NCBI GenBank assembly: GCA_964500805.1
Contig: CAZCQH010000029.1
Span: 7,216 to 71,215, forward strand
Length of the DNA stretch: 64,000 nucleotides
Direction of reading: 5' to 3'
DNA from: Ga0077555 sp964500805
Lineage (GTDB): Bacteria; Pseudomonadota; Alphaproteobacteria; Rhizobiales; Hyphomicrobiaceae
Part shown: one piece after another, positions 18,043 to 26,842 of the stretch
Numbering within the stretch: position 1 is the first letter of the stretch
Layout: the number at the start of each line of letters is the position of its first letter
Notes under the pieces: generated by a model
What the model was told of the DNA's origin: nothing
Seen by the model: the letters and a program-made list of their open reading frames with translations, nothing else
Databases searched by the model: none
Translations under genes and position numbers: made by a program

Positions 18043-18066
18043 GGTGCCTGGCTTCTGCCTGGCACC
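18043..18066. repeat. REP-like hairpin GGTGCCTGGC..GCCTGGCACC
   Basis: An imperfect inverted repeat of 24 bases. It matches the hairpin at 45763-45786 at all but a few positions (GGTGCC-Y-GGCTTC-W-GCC-Y-GGCACC). A partial half-copy, GCTGAAGCCAGGCAC, follows at about 18088-18102. It sits just after the SDR stop. Confidence 0.65.
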
Positions 18067-18136
18067 GGCTCTTCCCAAGATCGCCAAGCTGAAGCCAGGC
18101 ACTCGAGAAGTTTCGATCAAGCCGTAGGAGATGCGC

Positions 18137-19027
18137 ATGAAACTCGGTTGCACCGTGCCCCTCGTCGATACAGGCGGCGATCCAGGCTTTGTTCGCGACT
18201 ACGCACAGACAGCGGAAGGGCTTGGTTTTGAAGGGCTCGCTGCGCCGGATCATGTGCTCGGGGTCAATGTGGAGAGCCGGCCCGGGTGGACGCGCAATAC
18301 GTCAAAGGATTTCTTCCACGATCCCTTCGTGATGTTCGGCTTCCTCGCTGCGTGCACGAAAACCATCGAGTTCTCGACGCAGGTGATGATCCTGGCGCAG
18401 CGGCAGACGGCGCTCGTGGCCAAGCAGGCGGCGTCGCTCGACGTGCTCTCGCGCGGGCGATTCCGCTTCGGCATCGGCATCGGCTGGAACGAGGTCGAGT
18501 TCGTCGGCCTCAACGAAAGCTTCAAGAACCGCGGTAAGCGGAGCGAGGAGCAGGTCGAGGTGATGCGCAAGCTGTGGGCAGAGCCGCACGTGACCTTCAA
18601 GGGTCAGTGGCACACGCTCGACGATTGCGGGATCAATCCACTCCCGACGCGTAACCGCATTCCGCTGTGGTTCGGCGGGCACGAGGACGTGACGCTCCGG
18701 CGCATCGCCAAATGGGGCGACGGATGGATCATGCTGGCGCACGGCGCCACCGAAGCGGGCGCACACTTCGAGAAGCTCCGGCAGTACACGAAGGAAGCCG
18801 GCCGAGACCCGAAGTCTGTCGGCCTCGAAGTCTGGGTGTCGACTGGCGCCGGCGGGCCGGACGACTGGCGCCGCGAATTCCAGGCCTGGAAAGCGCTCGG
18901 CGTGACACACGTGACAGTGAACTCGACTTACGCGCGCGGGCCGCATACCCGCATTGCGGGACGGACCATGGCCGCGCACCTCGAGGCCATCAAACAATAC
19001 CGGGCCGCCGTTGCAGATCTGCTGTGA
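18137..19027 (+). CDS. LLM class F420-dependent-type oxidoreductase
   Basis: A 296-residue TIM-barrel protein of the luciferase-like monooxygenase superfamily. AGGAG ends immediately before an earlier ATG at 18131, so the ATG at 18137 has the correct spacing and is chosen. Family marks are APDHVLG, the segment GRFRFGIGIGWNEVEF and PLWFGGHEDVTLRRIAKWGDGW. The GIGIGWNxxEF pattern is common in F420-dependent members, but FMN use cannot be excluded. It is flanked by SDR genes in the same direction. Substrate unknown. Confidence 0.87.
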   Translation: MKLGCTVPLVDTGGDPGFVRDYAQTAEGLGFEGLAAPDHVLGVNVESRPGWTRNTSKDFFHDPFVMFGFLAACTKTIEFSTQVMILAQRQTALVAKQAASLDVLSRGRFRFGIGIGWNEVEFVGLNESFKNRGKRSEEQVEVMRKLWAEPHVTFKGQWHTLDDCGINPLPTRNRIPLWFGGHEDVTLRRIAKWGDGWIMLAHGATEAGAHFEKLRQYTKEAGRDPKSVGLEVWVSTGAGGPDDWRREFQAWKALGVTHVTVNSTYARGPHTRIAGRTMAAHLEAIKQYRAAVADLL

Positions 19028-19079
19028 ACCGCCCCAATTAACGTGCGTTCGAACCTGAAACAGTTTCGAGGAGACAAGC

Positions 19080-19856
19080 ATGTCCAAGATTTGTGCCATT
19101 ACGGGCGGAGCATCGGGGATCGGACGCGGCACGGCCAAGCGGCTGCTCGATGATGGCTGGTCGGTCATCGCACAGGATGTGTCGGAGAAGAGCCTCGCGG
19201 CGATGAAGAGGGATTTCGCGAGCTACGGTGCGCGGCTTGAGACGCAGCTCTGCGATGTCGCATCGGAGGAAAGCGTCGTTGCTGCGTACCGCGAGATCGG
19301 GAAGAAGCACGGCAAGCTCAATGGGCTCGTGTGCTCGGCTGGATTGCTGCGTATCGGCTCGCTCGATTCGATGCCGACCAAGGATTGGGACGACCTGTTC
19401 AATGTTAACGTGCGCGGCCTTTGGCTGGCGGCGCGCGAGGCCATGCCGCATCTCAAGGCCGCCGGTGCCAAGGGCGAGCTGGCGCGCGTGGTGTTCCTCG
19501 CCTCGATCTCGGGCATCCGGCACAAGATCGACAGTGGCGCCTATGCGGCGACCAAGGCGGCGGTGATAGCGCTGACCAAGGTGATGGCGGTTGAGAGTGC
19601 CGCACACAAGGTGCAGGTCAATGCCATTGCGCCGGCGACGGTGGAAACGCCGATGACAGAGCCGTACCTGAACCCAGCGCCTGGCTCCAACACGCGTTAT
19701 CGCACGTCGGGAACATCACCACTCGGCCGCATCGCCCAGCCGGCCGACATGGCGGCCGTGATCAGATTCCTGATGAGCGAGGATGCCGGCTATGTGAACG
19801 GCGCCATCATTCCGGTCGATGGTGGGACGGTCGCGGCGTTCGTGCCGAAGGCGTGA
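19080..19856 (+). CDS. SDR family oxidoreductase
   Basis: A 258-residue classical SDR with the cofactor motif TGGASGIGRG, NVN at about residue 108, and a complete catalytic set: Ser in ASISGI and Tyr/Lys in YAATK. The C-terminus YVNGAIIPVDGG is typical. A good GAGGAGA ribosome site is present upstream. It is the last gene of the SDR-LLM-SDR run. Probably NAD(P)-dependent oxidation or reduction of a hydroxyl/keto group; substrate not deducible. Confidence 0.88.
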   Translation: MSKICAITGGASGIGRGTAKRLLDDGWSVIAQDVSEKSLAAMKRDFASYGARLETQLCDVASEESVVAAYREIGKKHGKLNGLVCSAGLLRIGSLDSMPTKDWDDLFNVNVRGLWLAAREAMPHLKAAGAKGELARVVFLASISGIRHKIDSGAYAATKAAVIALTKVMAVESAAHKVQVNAIAPATVETPMTEPYLNPAPGSNTRYRTSGTSPLGRIAQPADMAAVIRFLMSEDAGYVNGAIIPVDGGTVAAFVPKA

Positions 19857-19863
19857 GCGAATA

Positions 19864-19889
19864 GGGGTCAGACCCATGGGTCTGACCCC
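19864..19889. repeat. Perfect 26-base palindrome (GGGGTCAGACCC family)
   Basis: The half-site GGGGTCAGACCC is followed by AT and its exact reverse complement. An identical 26-base copy is at 58198-58223, a diverged one at 4983, and related half-sites are in the array at 61189-61335. It lies between the stop of the SDR and the end of the Prx-like gene. Confidence 0.9.
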
Positions 19890-19920
19890 GACCGATGTGG
19901 CCAGACAGCGGGGAGCAGCG

Positions 19921-20568
19921 CTACGTCAAGCTGCGCAGCACTTGAACCGTCGCGTCGGGCTCGGGCCGCACGGTGTAATCCGGATCGGCGTCTACGGCGC
20001 GGACGGTGCCGCCCTTGTCGATCACGAAGCGCGCGGGAATCGGCAGCTCCCACGCATCGCGCCCGGTGTTCTTCGGCAGATCGATGCCGAAGCCCTGGTA
20101 GACGCTCTTCACATCATCAGGAAGTGTGAACGCGAGCCCGAAGGCGCGGGCGATCTTGAGACCGTCGTCGAAGACAATCGGGAACGTCAGCTTCTGCTTG
20201 TCGGCCATGCCCTTCGAGACGTCGTTGGTCTCGGAGGAGAAGACCACCAGATCGGCGCCGGCCGCCTTGATGTCACCGTAGACAGCTTGCAGAGCATCCA
20301 GCTCCACTCGGCAGTACGGTCACCAATGGCCACGGAAGAATGAGGCTACAATAGCGCCGCGGGCCAGGAGATCACCGGAGGAAATGGCACGGCCGTCGTG
20401 CGCAGTGCCCTGGAAAGCGGGCATCTTCTGGCCCACCTTCAGGACGCGATCCATGGCACCGGACGTCCGCAAGGCGTCGGTGCCTTGCTTCATGATCGCC
20501 TGCTTGTCGGGCGGGATCCGTTTTGATGACGCCTCCCGGATAGCGTCCAGTTTGGCCTTGAGTGTCAT
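19921..20568 (-). CDS. Peroxiredoxin-like selenoprotein (in-frame TGA, UPYC)
   Basis: One continuous frame of 216 codons interrupted only by TGA at 20322-20320. The start at 20568 has GGAGAG upstream. Translation across the TGA gives FFRGHW-U-PYCRVELDAL, where AhpC/TSA peroxiredoxin-like proteins have WCPYC, so the TGA replaces the first cysteine of CxxC (Sec83). The downstream part is intact (LTFPIVFDDGLKIARAFGLAF, PIPARFVIDKGGTVRAVDADPDYTVRPEP). A bSECIS-like hairpin follows and selD is 10 kb away. Likely a cytoplasmic thiol/selenol peroxidase or oxidoreductase. The alternative, a nonsense mutation, is less likely given its exact position and the second case at 46448. Standard annotation would give a 96- or 128-residue fragment. 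Confidence 0.88.
20288..20313 (-). promoter_or_regulatory. Candidate bacterial SECIS element
   Basis: In the mRNA, GGAGC-UGGAU-GCUCU forms a five-pair stem with loop UGGAU, and UGC/GCA add three pairs below a one-sided bulge. The loop G residues are 21-22 bases after the UGA. This fits the loose bSECIS rule of a G among the first two loop bases about 16-37 bases from UGA. Confidence 0.6.
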
Positions 20569-20818
20569 TGATCTCTCCAGGCTGCGACGGGCAAATTGAT
20601 AGTTGACCAACTCGGCTCAGTAAAGCGCATCACCCGCAGGGACCTCCAATCGGTTTTCCACCACATTCACGCGGGAAGGGAACGGCCGCGGGTATCCCCG
20701 CATCGCTGTCAGCAAAAAGGGGACATCTCAACTTGGGGCTTTCACAGCACTGAACGGGGTTGACAGGGCCTGGGTCACGGGCGGACGCTGCGGTGCGCAA
20801 CACCGACGGAGGTTCCGT

Positions 20819-21868
20819 ATGAAGACGCTCGCTCCTTCCTTGGCGCCGATCCGCGAAGACGCGATCGACGAGATCCCGGTGCTGGATCTCGGCCCATTTC
20901 GGGCCGGCGTTCCGGGCGCCAAGGAGCGGCTCGCAACGGAGCTGGCGCACGTCTTCGAGCACGTGGGCTTCTACTTCGTCATCAATCACGGGGTGCCGCA
21001 GTCGCTGATCGACGATACGTTTGCAGCCGCGAAGCGTTTTCACGATCAGCCACTCGAGAAGAAGCTTGAGATCAAACTCAACGAGTTCAACATCGGCTAT
21101 CTGCCGATGCGGGGCGGAACGACACGGCATTCCCAGCTCAACGGCACCGCGAACAAGCCGAACTTCAACGAGGCCTTCTTCCTGGCGCGCGAGCTGCCGC
21201 CGGATGATCCCGGTGTGATCGCGGGCAAGCCCTATCAGTGCCTGAACAAGTGGCCGCATGATCTCCCTGGTTTCCGCGAGCAGTGCCTCGCCTATTCCAG
21301 CGCGCTGGAAGAACTGGCGAGGAGCCTCGTACCGCTCTATGCGCTGGCGCTCGATCTGCCGGAAACACACTTCGACCAGGCGTTCGCCAAACCGATGTTC
21401 AAACTGCGCATGTCACACTATCCGCCGGCGAACCCGGACACGGAAAACGAGTTCGGGCTCGCGCCGCATACCGATACCAGCTTCATGACGCTGCTGGCAC
21501 CGAACAAAGTGGCTGGGCTCTCGGTGCGGCTGCCGAGCGGGCGGTGGATCGACGCGCAGCAGATTGACGGGGCGTTCCTGGTCAACGGCGGCGATATGCT
21601 TCGGCGCTGGACCAACGATCGTTTCCTGGCGACACCGCACCGGGTAATCAACAAATCGGGCGGCGAACGCTACGCCCTGCCGTTTTTCTTCGACTGCTGG
21701 GCTGAGCACTTGATGGAGTGCCTGCCGACCTGCACGGGGCCCGGCAATCCGCCGAAGTACGAGCCGATCACCTACGTCGAATACATGACGTGGTTTCGGC
21801 AGATGAATTACGCCGCCTTCGGACCTGGGCCGAAGGACAAGAGCGGCGTGCACCTCTCGGCGAGCTGA
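20819..21868 (+). CDS. 2-oxoglutarate/Fe(II) oxygenase, isopenicillin N synthase-like
   Basis: A 349-residue oxygenase with the N-terminal DIOX_N pattern (IPVLDLGPF, FYFVINHGVP) and a C-terminal jelly-roll. The iron ligands are HTD (His217, Asp219) and the His in TPHRVI. The 2-oxoglutarate-type RYALPFFF follows with its Arg. Such enzymes hydroxylate or oxidise small molecules. It is transcribed away from the Prx-like gene across a spacer of about 250 bases. Substrate unknown. Confidence 0.88.
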   Translation: MKTLAPSLAPIREDAIDEIPVLDLGPFRAGVPGAKERLATELAHVFEHVGFYFVINHGVPQSLIDDTFAAAKRFHDQPLEKKLEIKLNEFNIGYLPMRGGTTRHSQLNGTANKPNFNEAFFLARELPPDDPGVIAGKPYQCLNKWPHDLPGFREQCLAYSSALEELARSLVPLYALALDLPETHFDQAFAKPMFKLRMSHYPPANPDTENEFGLAPHTDTSFMTLLAPNKVAGLSVRLPSGRWIDAQQIDGAFLVNGGDMLRRWTNDRFLATPHRVINKSGGERYALPFFFDCWAEHLMECLPTCTGPGNPPKYEPITYVEYMTWFRQMNYAAFGPGPKDKSGVHLSAS

Positions 21869-22271
21869 GTCGAGGAAGACAGTAGCGTCGCGGATGTCAT
21901 CTCAGAAATCGCAAGGGGCCTAGCGCTCGATGGCGCCCTGACTCACACCATTTGCGATGCCTGCGAGAACCTGACGATGCCGTGACGCGGCTGAGCCACG
22001 CACTGCCTGCAAGGCAGGCATCGATGCCCTCCGCCCCCAAGCTTTGATCTGCATCAAGCGGCGTTCGTCCCGTCGTCGGAGGCTGCGTTCCAAGAGTCGT
22101 GCTCGAGAGACGAAGACCGCGTCTGGGACAGTGCCAAGCATTGCATCGCCAATTTGCCAGATCGAACGAGTGAAACGAGCAATCTGTGCCCGGGGGAGCT
22201 GGCATGACCTCCCACAACTTGTGTTGACGGTCCCGGCCACAAGTGGCCCGAGCAAGCATTACGAGGAACCA
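21869..22271. other. 403-base regulatory spacer before the BVMO gene
   Basis: No gene is supported. It contains a perfect small hairpin TGCCTGC-AAG-GCAGGCA (22004-22020) followed by an FNR box (22044-22057). The remaining 214 bases to the monooxygenase start would be an unusually long leader, with no riboswitch that I can identify. Confidence 0.55.
22044..22057. promoter_or_regulatory. FNR/FixK-type box TTGATCTGCATCAA
   Basis: A perfect TTGAT-N4-ATCAA palindrome, the consensus for Fnr/FixK-family regulators, upstream of the monooxygenase gene. It is one of three perfect boxes within 5 kb, next to an fnr-type gene. Confidence 0.78.
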
Positions 22272-23894
22272 ATGAACTCGAACAACGGAACTGCAAGCAC
22301 GCAACACTTCGATGCCATCATCATCGGTGCGGGCATCTCCGGCATGTACCAGCTGCTGCGCCTTCGAGAGCTTGGGATGAGCGTTCGTGTTTTCGAGGCA
22401 GGTACCGGGGTTGGTGGAACCTGGTATTGGAATCGCTATCCAGGCGCTCGGTTCGACTCCGAAAGTTATTCCTACCAGTATTCCTTCTCCAAGGAGCTGC
22501 TCAACGAATGGAATTGGTCGGAGCACTTCGCGGGACAGCCTGAGACGTTGCGATATCTGAACTATGTCGCCGACAAATTCGATCTGAGAAAGAACATCCA
22601 ATTCAAGAGCCGGGTAAAGTCGGCGCACTTCGATGCCCACCACAGAACATGGACCGTGACGCTGGAGAACGGCAATCAATCCATTGCGCGGTTCTTGATC
22701 TCCGCCGTCGGCCCGCTCTCCGCTCCTACGATGCCACGCATTCCAGGCGTGTCGGACTTCAAGAGTGAATCCTATCACACCGGTACCTGGCCTCACCATG
22801 AAGTGACGTTTGCGGGCAAGAGAGTCGCTGTCATCGGCACCGGCGCGACAGGCGTCCAAACGATACAAGAGGTCGCAAAGACGGTTGGGCACTTGACCGT
22901 GTTTCAGCGCACTCCCAACTGGTGCAAGCCACTCAAGAACGCCAAAATCGGTCCTGAGGAGCAAGTGCGCATCAAGGCGAGTTATCCGGACATTTTCAAG
23001 CGATGCGACGAGACATACTCTTGTTTTCTGCACACTCCCGACCCGCGAAAGACGCTTGAGATAACCGAGGAGGAGCGTGAGGCGTTCCTGGAGAAACTCT
23101 ACGAGACTCCCGGCTTTGGCATGTGGCAGGGCAACTTCTCGGACATGCTCACCAATCGCGAAGCCAACCGGCTGATTTCGGACTTTGTTGCGCGCAAGAT
23201 TCGCCAGCGCGTCAAAGATCCCAAGGTAGCGGAAAAATTGATACCGAAGAATCACGGCTTCGGGACGAGACGGGTTCCGATGGAGACCAACTATTACGAG
23301 GTCTACAATCAACCCAACGTGAAGCTTGTCGACATCAATGAGACCCCGGTCGAGCGGATCACGTCTCGCGGCATCAAGACGAGCGAGCGCGAGCACGAAT
23401 TGGACATGATCATCTACGCCACCGGCTTCGATGCCGTCACGGGCAGCTTCGATCGTATCGATATTCGCGGCAATAACGGCCAATCCCTGAAAGACAAGTG
23501 GCATGAAGGCATTGAGACGCTCGTCGGCGTCCAAGTAGATGGTTTTCCCAACATGCTGATGCTCGTTGGTCCTCACACGGCGCTCGGCAACATCCCTCGT
23601 AGCATCGAGTTCAACGTCGACTGGATCACGCGGCTGATCAAGCACATGCGCGATCGCAACTTGACCTACGCAGATGCTCGTCCTGAAGCCGTCCAGTCCT
23701 GGACAGACTATGTCAAGAAGAACGCGGAGGGCCTGCTGTCGAACGAAATCGACTCGTGGATGACAGGCGTCAACCGGAACGTCGATGGGAAACAGAAGCG
23801 AAGCCTGGCACGGTATAGCGGAAGTGCACCAGCCTATCGCGCCTGGTGCGATCGAATTGCAGACGGCGGCTTCAAAGAAGTGGCACTGGCCTGA
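22272..23894 (+). CDS. FAD-dependent Baeyer-Villiger-type monooxygenase
   Basis: A 540-residue flavoprotein monooxygenase. The ATG at 22272 has GAGGA upstream. It has an FAD Rossmann motif IIGAGISGMYQ near residue 17, the GVGGTWYWNRYPGARFDSES block typical of cyclohexanone/phenylacetone monooxygenases, and a NADP motif VIGTGATGVQ. The BVMO fingerprint appears as FKSESYHTGTWP, with Ser in place of the usual Gly at its third position. These enzymes insert oxygen into ketones to give esters or lactones, using NADPH and O2. The upstream FNR box suggests oxygen-dependent expression. Confidence 0.9.
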   Translation: MNSNNGTASTQHFDAIIIGAGISGMYQLLRLRELGMSVRVFEAGTGVGGTWYWNRYPGARFDSESYSYQYSFSKELLNEWNWSEHFAGQPETLRYLNYVADKFDLRKNIQFKSRVKSAHFDAHHRTWTVTLENGNQSIARFLISAVGPLSAPTMPRIPGVSDFKSESYHTGTWPHHEVTFAGKRVAVIGTGATGVQTIQEVAKTVGHLTVFQRTPNWCKPLKNAKIGPEEQVRIKASYPDIFKRCDETYSCFLHTPDPRKTLEITEEEREAFLEKLYETPGFGMWQGNFSDMLTNREANRLISDFVARKIRQRVKDPKVAEKLIPKNHGFGTRRVPMETNYYEVYNQPNVKLVDINETPVERITSRGIKTSEREHELDMIIYATGFDAVTGSFDRIDIRGNNGQSLKDKWHEGIETLVGVQVDGFPNMLMLVGPHTALGNIPRSIEFNVDWITRLIKHMRDRNLTYADARPEAVQSWTDYVKKNAEGLLSNEIDSWMTGVNRNVDGKQKRSLARYSGSAPAYRAWCDRIADGGFKEVALA

Positions 23895-23963
23895 AGACGG
23901 TGGATGTGGGTCCATGCCGCAGCTGCCGGAAGGCTCTGCACCTGAGTGGAATGGGGCAGTCTG

Positions 23964-24230
23964 ATGGGTGATCACTTTTTGCCTTCGATCTTCCCGGCGA
24001 TAGCAGTCGGCGCCCTTTACGGCGCGTCGCTTGGGGGCATGCTACGTATCTTGCTTGGCGCGGCCGGCGCGATGGTCACGTCTACCCTCGCATTTGTCCT
24101 GTTTGAGCCGGTTTTCAGTGCCGACGGCCTGCCTGTCACTCTCGCACTCATTGGCGTCGCATTGGTTGGAGCGTTTCTTTTCACCCGTGCGGGCTGGGTT
24201 CTGCGACGCTCGCCGCACAGCCGTCGCTAG
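23964..24230 (+). CDS. Small membrane protein, hypothetical
   Basis: An 88-residue hydrophobic protein with about three transmembrane stretches (around residues 8-25, 28-48 and 55-75) and a basic C-terminus (RRSPHSRR). The ATG at 23964 is chosen over 23946 because it starts just before the first hydrophobic helix; the ribosome site is weak. It lies 69 bases after the BVMO gene in the same direction. No family recognised. Confidence 0.5.
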   Translation: MGDHFLPSIFPAIAVGALYGASLGGMLRILLGAAGAMVTSTLAFVLFEPVFSADGLPVTLALIGVALVGAFLFTRAGWVLRRSPHSRR

Positions 24231-24297
24231 GTCGATCGATTTTGCTGCTGGTATGCGCTGCGGTGGCCGGCCACCCTCGCGTTCTGAGGCACGAAAT

Positions 24298-24311
24298 TTG
24301 ATCTGGATCAA
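24298..24311. promoter_or_regulatory. FNR/FixK-type box TTGATCTGGATCAA
   Basis: A perfect TTGAT-N4-ATCAA site centred about 98 bases upstream of the ATG at 24403. This distance leaves room for an activator position near -40 and a leader of some 50-60 bases. Confidence 0.78.
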
Positions 24312-24402
24312 TCTCGACCGGCTGAAATGAAAGACCGTATGGCCCTGCGCTCGATCCACGCGCAAGTGCGGAATCCCTGCTTTCGACGTTACGGAGGACC
24401 TG

Positions 24403-26004
24403 ATGGCGCAAACTCGCGGCAAAGCAACTATCGATCGGCTCCATGACGAAATCCGCGGCGTCAAATATCGAGACGCAACCGACACCTTTTGCCGCTTGGT
24501 GACCGAGGCGAAAAATCCCCTGAAGTACATGATTAAGGAAGCGATCGCCGCGGCTGCGCCCTACGTACAGGTCCCCTCCCATCTCATGCGGCTGCCGACA
24601 GGAGAAATGCGCGGTGTGAATTATGACCACACCATCCTTGGTTGGCGTGGCGCGATCTCGCTGATGGATGAGCTAAAGGCCGAACGTGCCGTTTTGCCCG
24701 CCGTGCAGGCGATGTGGTACGTGCCACAAGGATTGAATGTATGGGAGCAGATCATCTGCGAGTTTCCAGGTCACTACGCCCGCGACGGCGAACAATGCAA
24801 TCGCAAGTTTCCGGGCGAGGACACACACGTCGACCGCTTCGATGGCCCTGCGTGGACGGCCCCGAAAATCTACTTCAAAGATCACGAGCCGATCCTTGGC
24901 GGTCGAGCCGAAGAACGACTTGAAAGAATGAGTTGGGCAATCTCCGAAGGCAACCGGGAAGAAGCGTATGGGCTTTTTCTCGGTCTTGCCGAAGAGCCCG
25001 AACATCGCGAGCAACTCAAGAACGCGATTCTGTTTTCAGGCATCATCGACTTGCAGGACACCATCATCAACAGAGGCGGTTATCAGAATATCGGTCATAA
25101 GGCGCTTCGGGCCCGCGCCCTGGTGGATATTGCGGACTACCTCGGATGGGACAATTCGCATGAGGTCTTCTATACAGTCGTGCCCGATCTTGGTTGCTCG
25201 CCGCATCTCCACGGACTGTGGACAGAGATCAGCAACATCTGCCGGATGGAGCTCGGCACGCGGGAGGTGCCAAAGCGCACCGACAAACCGTTGACCGAGG
25301 ACGAGCTGGACAGCTTGACCGAGGCCATCGTTTGGGGCGGGCCGTTCGACGTCAACGGTACGATCCTTGGGTTCTTCAAGCGCGGCGCCGGTATTCTCGA
25401 TGTCGGAGACGCTGTGATGGTTTGCTTCCAGCGCTACATCATCGACGTGCTCGAGCATCCGAATGCCTTTCTCCATCCGACACATGCGTTGGATTACATG
25501 AATGTCGTGCAGTCGTGGACCCGCCAGCATGACAATCCGCATCAGGTCAAAGGCGTATTCCTGGGCGCGCGATTTATGAACGACACGATACGGTCGAACG
25601 CCATGATCCCGCGCGATGCGAAGTTCATCCTGGAACCGCGGAGCCACTACCGGGCTTGGGCCGACGGATTCGCCCTGGACCGGATACTGCCCGAGCTGAT
25701 GAAAACGGTCCTGGCTCAGGATACGCCGCGCTCATGTGCGCTTGTCGATTCCTATCTTGCGCGCACGACCGAGCGACAGGCGCTGCTGGATACGATCACC
25801 TATGCGGCTTGCCATTGGCAGAATGATCCACACGTGATGCGCAATTGCTCGTCTTCGTTGGAAGAATACCGTCACAATCGCACGTCACGCCGCGACGACA
25901 TCATTCGCGGCTACGTCAAGCATCAATCCCGCTATGTGAAGCGCGCACCCACCCACGACTGCTACAGGCTGTTCGCAAGCCACTTCTATTCCGCTGCGGC
26001 TTGA
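24403..26004 (+). CDS. Unrecognised 533-residue helical protein, FNR-box associated
   Basis: A full-length, well-coded protein that I cannot assign. It has no signal peptide and no membrane helix and appears mostly alpha-helical. It is rich in His and Trp, with conserved-looking pieces such as GVNYDHTILGWRGAISLMDEL, here abbreviated DHTILGWRG, then HVDRFDGPAWTAPKIYF, HKALRARALVDIADYLGW, and repeated H-x-x-H-type pairs (SPHLHGLW, HPTHALDY). Several His and Asp/Glu residues could bind metal. A weak similarity in feel to questin-oxidase-like helical proteins came to mind, but I do not rely on it. It lies between a BVMO gene and the Fnr regulator with its own FNR box, so a role in oxygen-dependent metabolism is inferred. 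Confidence 0.75.
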   Translation: MAQTRGKATIDRLHDEIRGVKYRDATDTFCRLVTEAKNPLKYMIKEAIAAAAPYVQVPSHLMRLPTGEMRGVNYDHTILGWRGAISLMDELKAERAVLPAVQAMWYVPQGLNVWEQIICEFPGHYARDGEQCNRKFPGEDTHVDRFDGPAWTAPKIYFKDHEPILGGRAEERLERMSWAISEGNREEAYGLFLGLAEEPEHREQLKNAILFSGIIDLQDTIINRGGYQNIGHKALRARALVDIADYLGWDNSHEVFYTVVPDLGCSPHLHGLWTEISNICRMELGTREVPKRTDKPLTEDELDSLTEAIVWGGPFDVNGTILGFFKRGAGILDVGDAVMVCFQRYIIDVLEHPNAFLHPTHALDYMNVVQSWTRQHDNPHQVKGVFLGARFMNDTIRSNAMIPRDAKFILEPRSHYRAWADGFALDRILPELMKTVLAQDTPRSCALVDSYLARTTERQALLDTITYAACHWQNDPHVMRNCSSSLEEYRHNRTSRRDDIIRGYVKHQSRYVKRAPTHDCYRLFASHFYSAAA

Positions 26005-26064
26005 TCGCCTTGTCCGGGAACCACGGGAATGACTGGCCGTGGAGCCAAACCGCAGCCTTCACAC

Positions 26065-26781
26065 TCAAGGCTGATCCTGCTCGGCAAGCTGCCGCAGCTT
26101 GCCGAAGTCGATAATCGACAATCCGCGACCTTTGTGGATGTCGATCGCACCGCTACGCTCGATACGCTTGATCATCCGCGCAACCGTTTCGATCGTAAGC
26201 CCGAGGAAACTTGCGATGTCGGTCCTTGACAGCGGCAGCTCTAACCGCATTTCGCTGAGATTATCTCTTGTCACGCACGACACGGCTTTTCCCTTCTCCA
26301 CGCACAGCAGAATGAAACTCGCGACGCGCTCTTCAGCGGTTTTACGTCCAAGCAACAGCATCCAATCGCGCGCAGCGTCGAGCTGTTCGATCGTGCGCTG
26401 CAAGAACAATGCTTTCAAATCGGCATACTTGAGCAGCAGTGCTTCGAATTGCTTCTGGGTGAAGTAGCAGAGTTCGACGTCAGTCGCCGCCTCAATGAGG
26501 AGATCACAGCTGGTAGCAAATGGCCGCCCGATGAACTCTCCGGGAAACTGCAATCCGACTATCTGAGTTCGGCCATCGGCCAGCGAGCGCGACAGCCGCA
26601 CGACGCCGGCCACGACGTTCGCCACAAGCGCCTGCTCAGCTGTTTGGTCGAAAATCTGCGCGCCTGCGTGCACCTTTCGTCGGCGGGCTATCTGATTGAG
26701 CTCGGTCAACGCTCCATCAGGCAACACCTGACACAGCGCCTTGTCCCGGATCGCACATGTTCGGCAACTATTGCGTAGCAT
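26065..26781 (-). CDS. Crp/Fnr family oxygen-sensing regulator (FnrN/FnrL type)
   Basis: A 238-residue regulator with an N-terminal cysteine cluster C6-x2-C9-x7-C17 (CRTCAIRDKALC), as in FnrN/FnrL proteins that hold an oxygen-labile [4Fe-4S] cluster. The fourth ligand could be Cys92 or Cys105. A cyclic-nucleotide-binding-like beta-roll follows. The DNA-binding helix-turn-helix is LPLSRTDIASFLGLTIETVARMIKRIE, recognisable by SRTDIASFLGLTxETVxR. This recognition helix fits binding to TTGAT-N4-ATCAA. The ATG at 26781 puts the cysteines at the usual distance from the start. A perfect box lies 62 bases upstream, suggesting autoregulation. Confidence 0.9.
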   Translation of the reverse strand: MLRNSCRTCAIRDKALCQVLPDGALTELNQIARRRKVHAGAQIFDQTAEQALVANVVAGVVRLSRSLADGRTQIVGLQFPGEFIGRPFATSCDLLIEAATDVELCYFTQKQFEALLLKYADLKALFLQRTIEQLDAARDWMLLLGRKTAEERVASFILLCVEKGKAVSCVTRDNLSEMRLELPLSRTDIASFLGLTIETVARMIKRIERSGAIDIHKGRGLSIIDFGKLRQLAEQDQP

Positions 26782-26842
26782 TCCGAGCCATGCCCTTGAG
26801 ACTCGATTTACTTTAGCGCATACGAATTCACCGCAATCCAAT

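Noticed and set aside
19921..20610. Treating the two peroxiredoxin-like open frames as a pseudogene or two genes
   Set aside because: They are in the same frame, separated only by a TGA at a redox-Cys position with four intact codons between. Selenocysteine explains this better.
21897..23975. Very long leftward open frame opposite the BVMO gene
   Set aside because: It is the antisense shadow of a clearly recognisable flavin monooxygenase and has no protein-family features.
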